From positions 8,866,001 through 8,930,000 of the forward strand of contig NZ_CP108081.1 of NCBI RefSeq assembly GCF_036182465.1: DNA of 64,000 nt. Reading direction: 5' to 3'. The first letter of the stretch is position 1, and every line of letters begins with the position of its first letter. The DNA comes from Streptomyces sp. NBC_00258 (GTDB lineage Bacteria; Actinomycetota; Actinomycetes; Streptomycetales; Streptomycetaceae). Below the pieces are notes generated by a model that searched no databases, had not been told where the DNA came from, and saw only the letters and a program-made list of their open reading frames with translations. Shown piece by piece: positions 35,803 through 47,589 of the stretch. The position numbers and the translations under genes are program-made.

Positions 35803-37107
35803 TCACCCCGTGGCCGGCTCCGCCGCCACGACAGCCACCGGCCGGGTCTCCGGCAGCAACGCGAAGCACCCCAGACTGAGCAGCGCGATGCCCGTCAGAT
35901 AGGCGGCCACACCCCAGGGAACCCGCCCGCTCTGCTCGGCGACCGCCGTAGCCACGATCGGCGTGAGCGCGCCCCCGAGCACGCCGCCCAGGTTGTAGCC
36001 CACGGCCGCACCCGTGCACCGCACCCGCGGCTCGTACAGCTCCGGCAGATACGCGGCGATCACGCCGAACATCGTCACGAACGCGATCAGCGCGACGAGG
36101 AAACCGAGGAACATCAGCAGCGGCTCGCCCGTCGACAGCAGCGCGATCATCGGGAACATCCACAGGGCGGTACCCGCACACCCCGCCAGGCACAGCGGCC
36201 GCCGTCCGTAGCGGTCGCCGAGAATCGCCACCACCGGAGTCAGCGCACCCTTCACCACGACGGCCGCCATGATGCAGGCCAGCATGACCGTACGGCTCAC
36301 CCCGAGCCGCTCGGTCGCGTAGGCGAGGGACCAGGTCGTCACCGCGTAGAACACCGCGTATCCGATCGCGAGCGCCCCCGCCGTCAGCAGGACGAGCCGC
36401 CAGTGTTCGCGTACGACCTCGACGAGCGGCACGCGCGCGTGCTCGCGCAGTTCGAGGAACTGAGGGCTCTCCGCCAGGGAGGAACGCAGCCACAGCCCCG
36501 CCGCCGCGAGTACGCCCGCCGCCCAGAACGGCACCCGCCAACCCCAGCTCGCGAACTGTGCGTCGGAGAGCGTCGCCGACAGCACCAGCATCACCCCGTT
36601 GGCGAGGACGAACCCCACCGCCGGCCCGATCTGCGGGAAGCTCGACCACAGCCCGCGCCGGTCGGCCGGAGCGTGCTCCGCGGTCAGCAGCACCGCCCCG
36701 CCCCACTCCCCGCCGAGCCCCAGCCCCTGCAGAAAACGCAACACGAGGAGCAGCACGGGAGCGGCCGTACCGATGGACTCGTACGTCGGTACGCAACCGA
36801 CCGCGACGGTCGCCGCGCCGGTCAGCAACAAAGAGATGACGAGAACGGGCCGTCGTCCGTGCCGGTCCCCGATGTGCCCGAACAGCACCGAGCCCAACGG
36901 CCGCGCCACGAAGCCGACCCCGAACGTTCCGAAGGCCGCCAGCGTCCCCGCCACCGGCGAGAACGTGGGGAAGAACAGCGGGCCCAGGACGAGCGCGGCA
37001 GCCGTCCCGTAGACGAAGAAGTCGTAGAACTCGATGGCCGTCCCGGCGAGCGAGGCGGCCGCGAGCCGCGGCATGGAAGGGGGCTTTACTGTGCGTGCAC
37101 GGTGCAT
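35803..37107 (-). CDS. MHS-family metabolite:H+ symporter (MFS)
   Basis: A 434-residue 12-helix transporter. LAGTAIEFYDFFVYGTAAALVLGPLFFP at the start and GHIGDRHGRRPVLVISLLLTGAAT (the RxGRR loop) identify the metabolite:H+ symporter branch (ShiA/ProP/KgtP-like). RFLQGLGLGGEWGGAVLLTAEHAP is characteristic of it. The second loop, GDRYGRRPL, matches. The substrate is probably an organic acid or shikimate-like compound. It is followed by LD-carboxypeptidase and aroQ genes without an obvious operon. A 19-base imperfect inverted repeat lies just upstream of its start. Confidence 0.9.
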   Translation of the reverse strand: MHRARTVKPPSMPRLAAASLAGTAIEFYDFFVYGTAAALVLGPLFFPTFSPVAGTLAAFGTFGVGFVARPLGSVLFGHIGDRHGRRPVLVISLLLTGAATVAVGCVPTYESIGTAAPVLLLVLRFLQGLGLGGEWGGAVLLTAEHAPADRRGLWSSFPQIGPAVGFVLANGVMLVLSATLSDAQFASWGWRVPFWAAGVLAAAGLWLRSSLAESPQFLELREHARVPLVEVVREHWRLVLLTAGALAIGYAVFYAVTTWSLAYATERLGVSRTVMLACIMAAVVVKGALTPVVAILGDRYGRRPLCLAGCAGTALWMFPMIALLSTGEPLLMFLGFLVALIAFVTMFGVIAAYLPELYEPRVRCTGAAVGYNLGGVLGGALTPIVATAVAEQSGRVPWGVAAYLTGIALLSLGCFALLPETRPVAVVAAEPATG

Positions 37108-37119
37108 GCCGCGTCAACT

Positions 37120-37138
37120 ACCCACGGTCACCATGGGT
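37120..37138. promoter_or_regulatory. Imperfect inverted repeat before the MHS transporter
   Basis: ACCCACGGT and ACCATGGGT around a central C match at eight of nine positions. The repeat begins 13 bases upstream of the ATG at 37107 and also overlaps the 3' flank of the next gene. It is a possible operator; evidence is positional only. Confidence 0.35.
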
Positions 37139-37166
37139 TACGGGGGCGCGTGGGGGCCCAGGGGCC

Positions 37167-38213
37167 TCAGTAGGTCACCGTGATGCGCCGGGCGGGACCG
37201 TCCACGCGAATCACTCCCCCGTAGGGGATGACGATCTGTGGGTCGGTGTGCCCGAGGTCCACATCGAAGACGATCGTGGTGTCCGGGGCGTACGCCTCCA
37301 TGGCGCGCAGCACGGCCGCGCGCTGCTCCGCCGCGTAACGGGCGCCCTCCTCCGGGCTGTTGGGGCTTTCGAAGGACCACGTCTTCGCCCGGCCCATCAG
37401 GAGTGCGGAGAAACGTCGGAGCAGTCCGCGCTCGCCCATGCTCCGCAGGACGCGGAAGACCTCCTCACCGCTCGGCAGTTCCTCCGTGGTCTCCAGGAAG
37501 AGCACGCCGCCGTCGTGGACGGAGAGGTCGCGCGGGATCTCCCGGTCGGCCATCAGCAGCCAGGCCAGGATCTCCACACAGCCGCCCCAACTGCGGCCCT
37601 CCACCACCCGGTCGGCGTTGACCCAGGTCCACCCGGTGCCGGGCCGGGTCTCCGGTTCCGACGCGAAGGTCGCCGGGTCCGCCCAGTCGCGGTCGACGTC
37701 GCGCCACCGCTCGGCCGGACGCAGTTCGTACTCGCCCGAGGTGAGGAGCGCCGCCCGCACGGACTCGGCGGTCAGCGGATCCATGGCACCGGGCCGGCCC
37801 AGCTCACACATCACGCTCGCGCCGTGGTAGCCGACGATTCCCGTGTTCCACAGGTAGGCGAGCAGGTTCGTGTTGTCGCTGTACCCGAAGAACGGCTTCG
37901 GGTTGGCGCGGATCAACTCCCGGTCCAGCAGGGGCAGCACGGTGATCTGGTCGTCACCGCCGATCGACGCCATGACCGCCTTGATGCCCGGGTCGGCGAA
38001 CGCCGCGTGGATGTCGTCGGCCCGCTCCTGGGGCGTCGAACCCATCCTCCGGGTCGCCGAATACTCGACCGGTTCGAGGCCGTACTCCTTGCGCAGCCGC
38101 TCCAGGCCCAACTCGTACGGGAGCGGAAGGATCCCCGGCAGCGCGGCGGACGGCGAGAGCACGGCCACCCGGTCGCCGGGCACGGGCTTGGGCGGGTACG
38201 CGGGAGTCGTCAT
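37167..38213 (-). CDS. LD-carboxypeptidase / MccF-like S66 peptidase
   Basis: A 348-residue protein of the S66 serine peptidase family. GYSDNTNLLAYLWN carries the nucleophile Ser after ASIGGDDQITVLPLLD. VVEGRSWGGCVEILAWLL probably holds the Glu, and VDLGHTDPQIVIPYG the His. Members either trim the tetrapeptide of recycled murein (LdcA) or cleave microcin-like adenylates (MccF). The starting segment PGDRVAVLSPSAALPG is typical. It is cytoplasmic, with no signal peptide. ATG 38213 is preferred over the longer frame to 38366. Confidence 0.88.
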   Translation of the reverse strand: MTTPAYPPKPVPGDRVAVLSPSAALPGILPLPYELGLERLRKEYGLEPVEYSATRRMGSTPQERADDIHAAFADPGIKAVMASIGGDDQITVLPLLDRELIRANPKPFFGYSDNTNLLAYLWNTGIVGYHGASVMCELGRPGAMDPLTAESVRAALLTSGEYELRPAERWRDVDRDWADPATFASEPETRPGTGWTWVNADRVVEGRSWGGCVEILAWLLMADREIPRDLSVHDGGVLFLETTEELPSGEEVFRVLRSMGERGLLRRFSALLMGRAKTWSFESPNSPEEGARYAAEQRAAVLRAMEAYAPDTTIVFDVDLGHTDPQIVIPYGGVIRVDGPARRITVTY

Positions 38214-38316
38214 GCGAGGGAGGGTAGGGGCCGTCCCGGTGTCGGCGCACCGTGATAAACCGGGTCTGAGCAGCGGTCCCGAACGGGCCGAGCCACCCGA
38301 CCGGACCGGAGGAACC

Positions 38317-38793
38317 GTGCCCCGCACCCTCGCCAACGCCCCGATCATGATTCTCAACGGCCCCAACCTGAACCTCCTCGGGCAGCGCCAGCCGGAGATC
38401 TACGGCTCCGACACCCTCGCCGACGTCGAGGCGATGTGCGCCAAGGCGGCGGCCGCACACGGCGGCACGGTGGACTTCCGCCAGTCCAACCACGAGGGCG
38501 AGCTGGTCGACTGGATCCACGAGGCACGCCTCGATCACTCCGGGATCGTGATCAACCCGGGCGCCTACTCGCACACCTCCGTCGCGATCCTGGACGCCCT
38601 CAACACCTGCGACGGGCTGCCCGTGCTGGAGGTCCACATCTCCAACATCCACAAGCGCGAGGAGTTCCGCCACCACTCGTACGTCTCGCTGCGCGCCGAC
38701 GGCGTGATCGCGGGCTGCGGAGTGCAGGGGTACGTGTTCGGGGTCGAGCGGGTCGCGGCGCTGGCGGGAGCGGGGCGGACGACGGACACCTGA
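38317..38793 (+). CDS. aroQ: Type II 3-dehydroquinate dehydratase
   Basis: A 158-residue protein with the complete type II signature: ILNGPNLNLLGQRQPEIYGSDTL (catalytic Tyr in EIYG), NPGAYSHTSVAILDAL (catalytic Asn and His region) and EVHISNIHKREEFRHHSYVS (Arg and His lid). It converts 3-dehydroquinate to 3-dehydroshikimate in the shikimate pathway as a dodecamer. The GTG has GGAGG five bases before it. Streptomyces often carry more than one such gene; no other aro gene is near, although the adjacent MHS transporter may carry a related acid. Confidence 0.95.
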   Translation: MPRTLANAPIMILNGPNLNLLGQRQPEIYGSDTLADVEAMCAKAAAAHGGTVDFRQSNHEGELVDWIHEARLDHSGIVINPGAYSHTSVAILDALNTCDGLPVLEVHISNIHKREEFRHHSYVSLRADGVIAGCGVQGYVFGVERVAALAGAGRTTDT

Positions 38794-38826
38794 CGGAAGG
38801 GCCTGACGGGAGGGCCTGACGGGAGG
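38790..38826. repeat. 13-bp tandem repeat
   Basis: Units starting CTGACGG recur at 38790, 38803 and 38816 (CTGACGGGAGGGC with one mismatch in the first copy). The aroQ stop codon lies in the first unit. It fills the gap to the convergent ABC gene. Confidence 0.7.
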
Positions 38827-38840
38827 TGCCGGGCCGTCGG

Positions 38841-39611
38841 CTACAGCCGTCCCGCCTCCACGATCCGTCGCAGAAACTGCTTCGTGCGTTCCTCCCGCGG
38901 GTCGCCGAACACCTCCTCGGCCGTGCCGCGTTCCAGTACGACGCCGCCGTCGAGGAAGCAGACCTGGTCCGCGACGTCCCGGGCGAAGCCCATCTCGTGC
39001 GTGGCCAGCACCATGGTCATGCCGTCGCCCTTCAAGTCCCGCACGACAGCGAGGACTTCACCCACCAGTTCCGGGTCGAGGGCTGCGGTGATCTCGTCGA
39101 GGAGCAGCAGCCTGGGACGTACGGCCAGGGCGCGGACGATCGCGGCCCGCTGCTGCTGGCCGCCGCTCAGCCGGTCCGGGTACTCGCCCGCCTTGGCGCC
39201 GAGCCCGAGCCGGTCGAGCAGCTCACGGGCGTGCGCCTCCGCCTCCGCGCGGTCCACGCCGTGCACGCGGCGCGGGGCCAGCGTGATGTTCTCCAGGACG
39301 GTCATGTGCGGAAAGAGGTTGTACGCCTGGAAGACCACGCCGATCCGGCGGCGCACCGCGTCCTGGTCGGCCCGGGGGTCGGTGATCTCCTCGTCGTCCA
39401 GCCAGATGGCGCCGTCGTCGATCTCCTCCAGGAGGTTCGCGCAGCGCAGCAGTGTCGACTTGCCCGAGCCGGAGGCCCCGATCAGAGCCGTCACCGTGTG
39501 CGGGGCGACCTCCAGATCGACGTCCCGCAGGACGAGCGAGTCGCCGAAGGTCTTGCGAACGGCCTCCATCCGCAGCACGGGCACGCCGGACTCCTTGGGC
39601 GTCTCGCTCAT
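38841..39611 (-). CDS. Polar amino acid ABC transporter, ATPase
   Basis: A 256-residue GlnQ-like ATPase: Walker A IGASGSGKSTLLRCANLLEEID, the Q-loop VFQAYNLFPHMTVLENIT, signature LSGGQQQRAAIVRALA, Walker B LLLLDEITAALDPELV, and H-loop ATHEMGFARDVADQVCFLDGG. It energises uptake of a polar amino acid. Its ATG overlaps the permease stop by four bases, so the three genes (binding protein, permease, ATPase) form one coupled operon. Confidence 0.95.
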   Translation of the reverse strand: MSETPKESGVPVLRMEAVRKTFGDSLVLRDVDLEVAPHTVTALIGASGSGKSTLLRCANLLEEIDDGAIWLDDEEITDPRADQDAVRRRIGVVFQAYNLFPHMTVLENITLAPRRVHGVDRAEAEAHARELLDRLGLGAKAGEYPDRLSGGQQQRAAIVRALAVRPRLLLLDEITAALDPELVGEVLAVVRDLKGDGMTMVLATHEMGFARDVADQVCFLDGGVVLERGTAEEVFGDPREERTKQFLRRIVEAGRL

Positions 39612-40522
39612 ATGCTCCCTCCCTGCGCCTGCCGCCGGTCCATGCGTGCCGTGACCCAGTCGGTGAAGCGGGTCATCGGGATGGTCAGCGCGACGAAGAC
39701 CAGCCCCGCGACGATGTACGGCGTGTAGTTGAGGCTGCGGCCCACGATGATGTCCGCGGCGCGTACGGCGTCGACCGCGCCGCCGATCGAGACGAGCCCG
39801 GTGTCCTTCTGCAGAGACACCAGGTCGTTGAGCAGCGGCGGCACCTGACGGCGTACGGCCTGGGGGAGCACCACGTACCGCAGAGCCTGACGGTTGCTCA
39901 GGCCCAGCGAGCGGGCCGCGGCGCGCTGCGAGGGGTGGACCGACTCGATGCCGGCGCGGAACACCTCGGCGACGTACGCCGAGTACGTCAGGGTGAGCGC
40001 CGTCCCGCCGAGCAGCACCGGGTCGACCGTGATGCCCTGCAGCCGCAGCGCCGGCACGCCCAGGACCACGATCATCAGGTTGATGATCAGCGGCAGCCCG
40101 CGGAAGAAGTCGGTGTACGCGGCGGCCAGCGCCCTCACCGGGAAGAACACCGGCCCGCGCAGGGTGCGGGCGACGGCGATCAGCATGCCGAGGACGAGGA
40201 CCGCGGCCCCGCACACCAGCAGGAGCCGGACGTTCAGCCACAGCCCTTCGAGGACCTTGGGGAACGCCTCGCGCGCGTACTGCGCGCTGAAGAACGTCTC
40301 CTTGGTGCGCGGCCAGCCGGGCGCGTTGACGACGACCAGGTAGAGGACGATGCCGGTCACGAGGGTGGACAACGCGGCGATCGCCGTCGCGCGGCGGGCA
40401 CGGGAGCGCTTGTACCGCTCCCGCTCGATCCGCCGCCGCGACGGGACGTACGCCTCGTGCGCGTCTCCCTCGCCGGAGTCTCCTTCCGGTTCCCCGCCCG
40501 ACTCCTCCTTCACGACCGTCAC
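39608..40522 (-). CDS. Polar amino acid ABC transporter, permease
   Basis: A 304-residue HisM/GlnP-type permease. An N-terminal acidic and Arg-rich cytoplasmic tail (about 50 residues) precedes the helices. ALAAAYTDFFRGLPLIINLMIVV and LSNRQALRYVVLPQAVRRQVPPLLNDLVSLQKDTGLVSIGG (the EAA-like loop that docks the ATPase) are typical. The GTG overlaps the TGA of the binding-protein gene. It forms the membrane pore with a second copy of itself. Confidence 0.92.
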   Translation of the reverse strand: MTVVKEESGGEPEGDSGEGDAHEAYVPSRRRIERERYKRSRARRATAIAALSTLVTGIVLYLVVVNAPGWPRTKETFFSAQYAREAFPKVLEGLWLNVRLLLVCGAAVLVLGMLIAVARTLRGPVFFPVRALAAAYTDFFRGLPLIINLMIVVLGVPALRLQGITVDPVLLGGTALTLTYSAYVAEVFRAGIESVHPSQRAAARSLGLSNRQALRYVVLPQAVRRQVPPLLNDLVSLQKDTGLVSIGGAVDAVRAADIIVGRSLNYTPYIVAGLVFVALTIPMTRFTDWVTARMDRRQAQGGSI

Positions 40523-41403
40523 TTGAGGACCGGTGCGTCGACGGCGTCGGACAGCCACTGCTTCTCGACGGCGGCGAGGGTGCCGTCCTCGCGCAGGGCG
40601 TCCACGGCGTCCGTCACGCACGACGTGAGCGCGCTGCCCTTGTCCAGGACGAGCCCGAACTGCTCGGGCGTACCGCCCTGGTTCTCGAACTGCCCGACGA
40701 TCCTCGCGTCCGTCACCTCGGCCGCGGTGATGTAGAACGCGGTCGGCAGGTCGACCACGATGGCGTCCACCTGACCGTTCTTCAGGGCGGACTTGGCCTG
40801 GTCGTTCTTCGCGTACGCGGCCGGCTCCTCGGTCGGCTTCACCACGTCGTCGATGTAGTTCAGGCTGGTGGTACCGACCTGGGCGCCCAGCTTCACGCCC
40901 TTGAGGTCGGCGATGCTCTTCGCCTTCGCGGCCTTGGAGTCCTTCAGCGCGACGACGGCCTGGCGCACGTCGTAGTAGCCGGACGAGAAGTCGACGGCCT
41001 TCTTGCGCTCGTCGCTGATCGACACCTGGTTGATGTCGAAGTCGAAGGTCTTCTCGCCGGGCGCGAAGGCCTTGTTGAAGGGCACGCTCTGCCAGACGAC
41101 GTCGCCCTTGTCGTAGCCGAGCTGCTTCGCCACGGCGTACGCGACGGCCGACTCGAAGCCCTCGCCGTTGGCCGGCTTGTCGTCCTTGAACCACGGCTCG
41201 TACGCGGGTTCGTCGGTCGCGATGGTCAGCTTCCCGGAGACCTCGGTGCCCAGTTCGCCCTTGGCGCACGACTCGGCGCCGGAACCGGAGGGCTTGTCGG
41301 AGGCCTTCTCTTCGGGCTGCGGGGCGCAGCCGACGGCGACGGCGAGCAGAGCGACGGTGGCGGTGGACGCGGCACGGCGCAAGGCGCGTTGGGCAAGATA
41401 CAT
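40519..41403 (-). CDS. Polar amino acid ABC transporter, binding lipoprotein
   Basis: About 294 residues from ATG 41403. A basic start and hydrophobic TVALLAVAVGC provide a lipobox with Cys near residue 26, so the mature protein is membrane-anchored. The periplasmic-binding fold follows: LTIATDEPAYEPWF, GFESAVAYAVAKQLGY, FDFDINQVSISDERKKAVDFSSGYY, and the ligand contact region VGTTSLNYIDDVV. It captures an amino acid for the downstream permease and ATPase. A longer frame starting at 41463 would bury the signal; it is rejected. Confidence 0.92.
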   Translation of the reverse strand: MYLAQRALRRAASTATVALLAVAVGCAPQPEEKASDKPSGSGAESCAKGELGTEVSGKLTIATDEPAYEPWFKDDKPANGEGFESAVAYAVAKQLGYDKGDVVWQSVPFNKAFAPGEKTFDFDINQVSISDERKKAVDFSSGYYDVRQAVVALKDSKAAKAKSIADLKGVKLGAQVGTTSLNYIDDVVKPTEEPAAYAKNDQAKSALKNGQVDAIVVDLPTAFYITAAEVTDARIVGQFENQGGTPEQFGLVLDKGSALTSCVTDAVDALREDGTLAAVEKQWLSDAVDAPVLK

Positions 41404-41881
41404 GGCGGGAGAGTGGCAGTGGGCAGGCCCGTCTGTCGAGGTCACAGGGGCAACTGTCCGCATGATGGGAACCGGTGTTGCAATGCTGTGAACTCGTGGG
41501 GCGCCAGGGCGTCACGCCGTCCTGGGCGGTGGCCGCCGGACGTCGGCCACCGCTGCCAGGGCGGGGCCGCCGGCCGAGGGCGGGGATCGACAGGCCGGCG
41601 ACCCGTCCGCGCAGGAGCCGTCATCCTGTGCGGGACCAACTACCAGTGGACCGCGCGCGCCCCGTGCGCCGGGAGCGCGTGCGGGGCACCGGAGTGTGCG
41701 CTCCGTTCACACGGGGCGCGCACCGGCGTGCACGGCCGGGGACAGCACACCCGACATCGGACGCCTCACCAACTCCCGCCCGGTGTCCGACGGTTCGCCG
41801 GGACGGTCCGGTGTGCGGCGGTAGGCCAACGCGAGCCCGGGGTCGGGACCGGGCGGCTCACCGACGCCCGCCCGGCGATGT
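41404..41881. other. Gene-free intergenic region
   Basis: About 480 bases between the binding-protein start and the 3' end of the MBL gene. The open frames are Arg/Pro/Gly-rich and match no family. The segment next to 41403 must hold the promoter of the ABC operon. Several GC-rich dyads occur, none clearly a terminator. I see no gene here. Confidence 0.6.
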
Positions 41882-42538
41882 TCACCAACCCCGCGCGTGC
41901 CACTCCGGCAGATGCGGACGTTCGGCGCCCAGCGTCGTGTCGTCGCCGTGCCCCGGGTAGACCCAGGTCTCGTCCGGCAACGCATCGAAGATCTTCGTCT
42001 CGACGTCGTGGATCAGACTGGCGAACGCCTTCGCGTCCTTACGTGTGTTGCCCACACCACCCGGGAAGAGACAGTCACCTGTGAACACATGCGGGTGCCC
42101 GTGCGGGTCGTCGTAGACCAGGGCGATCGAGCCGGGCGTGTGCCCCACCAGATGGCGTGCGGTCAGTTCCACGTGCCCCACCCGGATCGTGTCACCGTCC
42201 TGGACGGGCACGTCCGTGGGCACGGGGATGCCGTCGGCGTCGTCCCGCCCCGCGTACGTGCGCGCGCCCGTGGCCGTCACGACCTCCGCGAGCGCCTGCC
42301 AGTGGTCGCCGTGCTGATGCGTGGTGACCACGGACGCGATGCCGTCGTCACCGATCAGCGTGAGCAGCGTCCCGGCGTCGTTGGCCGCGTCGATCAGCAA
42401 CTGCTCGTCCGTGGCCCGGCAGCGCAGCAGATAGGCGTTGTTGTTCATCGGGCCGACCGCGACCTTGGAGATCATCAGATCCCGAAGCTCGTGCACATCC
42501 GCAGGGCCGCCGACCGTCACCGCTCCGCTGTACGTCAT
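41882..42538 (-). CDS. MBL-fold metal hydrolase
   Basis: A 218-residue metallo-beta-lactamase-fold protein. The metal site is VTTHQHGDHWQAL, with further ligands in RHLVGHTPGSIAL, FTGDCLFPGGVGNT and VYPGHGDDTTLG. The layout matches small glyoxalase II-like thioesterases of actinobacteria, possibly acting on mycothiol conjugates. It lies downstream of the mycothiol-linked DinB gene in the same direction, 10 bases apart, so a joint role in thiol metabolism is reasonable. Confidence 0.9.
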   Translation of the reverse strand: MTYSGAVTVGGPADVHELRDLMISKVAVGPMNNNAYLLRCRATDEQLLIDAANDAGTLLTLIGDDGIASVVTTHQHGDHWQALAEVVTATGARTYAGRDDADGIPVPTDVPVQDGDTIRVGHVELTARHLVGHTPGSIALVYDDPHGHPHVFTGDCLFPGGVGNTRKDAKAFASLIHDVETKIFDALPDETWVYPGHGDDTTLGAERPHLPEWHARGW

Positions 42539-42548
42539 GACGCTCAGC

Positions 42549-43271
42549 CTATAGCGGGGGGAGTGCGGGCAGCGGACCGCCGTCGACGCTCAGCGCCGAC
42601 CCGTCGCGGCGGCCCGCGAGCCAGCCGAGGAGGGCGGGCGCGGGGCCGGTCACGGTCACCTCCGGACCACCCCCGGAGCCCTCGGCTCCCTCTGTGTCGC
42701 CGTCTCCGGAGACGCGTCCCGTGCTCCACGCGCGCGTGCCGTCGGTGACGCGCGTGTGCGGCACCTCGGGGTGCCCGGCGAAGCGGTCCGTGAGGAAGAC
42801 GATCTCGCGCTCCACGAACTCCTCCGGGAGGTCCTCCAGGTCGTAGCCGATCCCCAGATCGACGTGGTGCAGCTCGACCTCGATCCACCGCCGGAACGGC
42901 ACCCCGGACGCCGAGTCGGTGACGCCGTTGCGCAGCTCCACCGTGCGGGACCAGTCCGCCGGCGCGGCCCCCGCCTCCTGGAAGCGGGCCGCGCTCTCGC
43001 GGAGGTCGGTGAGCTGTGTCTCCAGGGGGCGCGGGGCGTCCCGCCCGATGTCGGCGTCCCGGGCCTCCCCGGAGACGTACATGGGCCGGCCTTCGAGGAC
43101 GTTCACGAGGGCGTCCGCGTTGCGGGCCAGGTGGGCCAGGACGTGGCCGCGGCTCCAGCCGGGCAGCGGTGACGGCTCGGCCACGGAAGCGTTGTCCAGT
43201 TTGCCGACTGCGGTGAGGAGCCGCTCGGTCGCGTCACGTACAGACGCCAGGTCGCGCACATGATCGTTCAT
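42549..43271 (-). CDS. Maleylpyruvate isomerase-family (mycothiol-dependent DinB-like) protein
   Basis: A 240-residue protein. The MDMPI N-terminal four-helix bundle is seen in LPGWSRGHVLAHLARNADALVNVLEG (metal-binding His in HVLAHLARN) and IEVELHHVDLGIGYDLEDLPEEFV, which contributes two more His. A C-terminal SCP-like domain follows (TVTGPAPALLGWLAGRRDGSAL). Members use mycothiol as cofactor for isomerisation or conjugation. A longer frame extends to 43502, but ATG 43271 (MNDHVRDL) starts the family. Confidence 0.88.
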   Translation of the reverse strand: MNDHVRDLASVRDATERLLTAVGKLDNASVAEPSPLPGWSRGHVLAHLARNADALVNVLEGRPMYVSGEARDADIGRDAPRPLETQLTDLRESAARFQEAGAAPADWSRTVELRNGVTDSASGVPFRRWIEVELHHVDLGIGYDLEDLPEEFVEREIVFLTDRFAGHPEVPHTRVTDGTRAWSTGRVSGDGDTEGAEGSGGGPEVTVTGPAPALLGWLAGRRDGSALSVDGGPLPALPPL

Positions 43272-43416
43272 GGGCCCGACGATAGTCCCGCCACACGTTT
43301 GGGTGAAGGTTGCGGGCGGCCACCGTAAATCGAATGCGCGTGCTATATGGTCGGGTGCGGCGTCGGGCATGCTGGAGGGCCCGGGATTGTTGTGAAGCAG
43401 GGAAACCAGACCGGCG

Positions 43417-43439
43417 CTGTCAGTGGCTCCCTCTAGTCT
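43417..43439 (+). promoter_or_regulatory. PafBC/RecA-NDp-type promoter of uvrA
   Basis: CTGTCAGTG, eight bases, TAGTCT: one mismatch (first base) to the mycobacterial RecA-NDp consensus. It shares the block CGGCGCTGTCAGTGGCTC with the TerD promoter at 29987. It lies about 80 bases before the uvrA GTG; two direct repeats (TCTGAAAA ... GGGGGCC, at about 43438 and 43461) occupy the leader. Confidence 0.78.
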
Positions 43440-43519
43440 GAAAAAGACGGGGGCCCCGTCGTCTGAAAAGCCGGGGGCCTCGCCCCTGTCACTTCTTCTC
43501 AAGAAAGGTGCGGACCGGC

Positions 43520-46564
<3,045 letters not shown>

Positions 46565-46598
46565 GGCGGTTCGTTCGGCCGCGTACATACGCCACGCA

Positions 46599-46650
46599 CA
46601 ACGCGCCGCGTCCCACGAGAACTCAAGTTCTCGTGGGACGCGGCGCGTTG
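46599..46650. terminator. 25-bp perfect stem, bidirectional terminator
   Basis: Two perfect 25-base arms are separated by only two bases, between the convergent uvrA and sugar-kinase genes. The arm begins CAACGCGCCGCGTCCC and ends in the loop region GAACTCAAGTTC. It is the strongest hairpin in the window. Confidence 0.9.
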
Positions 46651-46677
46651 CACAATCAGCTGCTCAACTCGGGCCCG

Positions 46678-47589
46678 TCAGAAAACGCCCAACTCATGCG
46701 CGTACGGCGGTTCCGCGCCCGCCCGTGAGCAGGTGATCGCCGCGGCTCGTGCGGCGAACCCCAGCAACTCGGCCCATCCGTCGGCGCCCAGACCCGCGAG
46801 CGCGGGCCCGGAGAGCGCGTCGCGGGCTGCGAGGCCGTGCAGCAGCGCGGCGTTCACCGTGTCGCCCGCACCGATCGTGTCCACCACGTCGACGGGTTCG
46901 CCCGGCACGGAGTACTCCGCGCCGTCACGGGTGAAGGCGGTCAGCCCGTCTCCGCCCCGCGTGACGACCACGGCCGATGGGCCCGAGGCCAGCCACTCGC
47001 GCGGAGTGCCGCCGAGCCACTCCGCGTCCTCCTCGGACAGCTTGAGCAGCGACACCGACGGCAGCCAGCTCTTGAACCGGGCCCGGTAGGCGTCCGCGTC
47101 CGGGATCAGCACCGAGCGGATGTTGGGGTCGAGCGCGGTGAACACACCCTGCGCGGACGCGATCCGCATCAGTTCCTCGTACGCGGTCGCGCCCGGCTCC
47201 AGTACGAGCGAACAGGTGCCGAACGACACCGCCCTTGTCCCGTCCTGGAGTTGGGAGGGCGCCGAGAACAGCCGGTCCGCGGTGCCCTCGACGTAGAAGG
47301 AGTAACGGGCCGAACCGTCCGCGCCGATCGACGCGACCGCGAGGGTCGTCGGCTCGGCGCCCCGCTCCACGGACGACACGTCGACGCCCGCCTCGCGCAG
47401 TCCGCCGACCAGGGCCTCGCCGAAGGCGTCCCGCGAGATCCGCGAGCAGAAGGCCGCGGGGGAGCCGAGACGGCCCAGCGCCACCGCCGTGTTGTACGGG
47501 CCGCCGCCGCGCCGCGGGTCGAGCCCCGCGAGCGCGCCCGCCTCACGCGGCACCAGATCGATCAGGGCCTCACCGGCGACGACGATCAC
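46678..47589 (-). CDS. PfkB-family sugar kinase (fructokinase-like)
   Basis: A 303-residue ribokinase-fold kinase: VAGEALIDLVPRE at the start, GGGPYNTAVALGRLGSPAAFCSRISRDAFGEAL (N-terminal signature), VVVTRGGDGLTAFTRDG and VDVVDTIGAGDTVNAALLHGL with the catalytic Asp. The GTG start overlaps the stop of the LacI regulator by four bases, so both are one operon. The substrate is likely fructose or another hexose, to be decided by the effector of the regulator. Confidence 0.92.
   Translation of the reverse strand: MIVVAGEALIDLVPREAGALAGLDPRRGGGPYNTAVALGRLGSPAAFCSRISRDAFGEALVGGLREAGVDVSSVERGAEPTTLAVASIGADGSARYSFYVEGTADRLFSAPSQLQDGTRAVSFGTCSLVLEPGATAYEELMRIASAQGVFTALDPNIRSVLIPDADAYRARFKSWLPSVSLLKLSEEDAEWLGGTPREWLASGPSAVVVTRGGDGLTAFTRDGAEYSVPGEPVDVVDTIGAGDTVNAALLHGLAARDALSGPALAGLGADGWAELLGFAARAAAITCSRAGAEPPYAHELGVF

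Noticed and set aside
41404..41985. Open frames in the 480-base gap after the ABC operon
   Set aside because: Composition is Arg/Pro/Gly-rich, no ribosome site, no family resemblance; treated as non-coding.
43272..43519. LexA-type SOS box before uvrA
   Set aside because: The only partial match (TCGAATGCGCGTGC at about 43330) lacks the second half-site; the damage motif at 43417 explains the promoter better.
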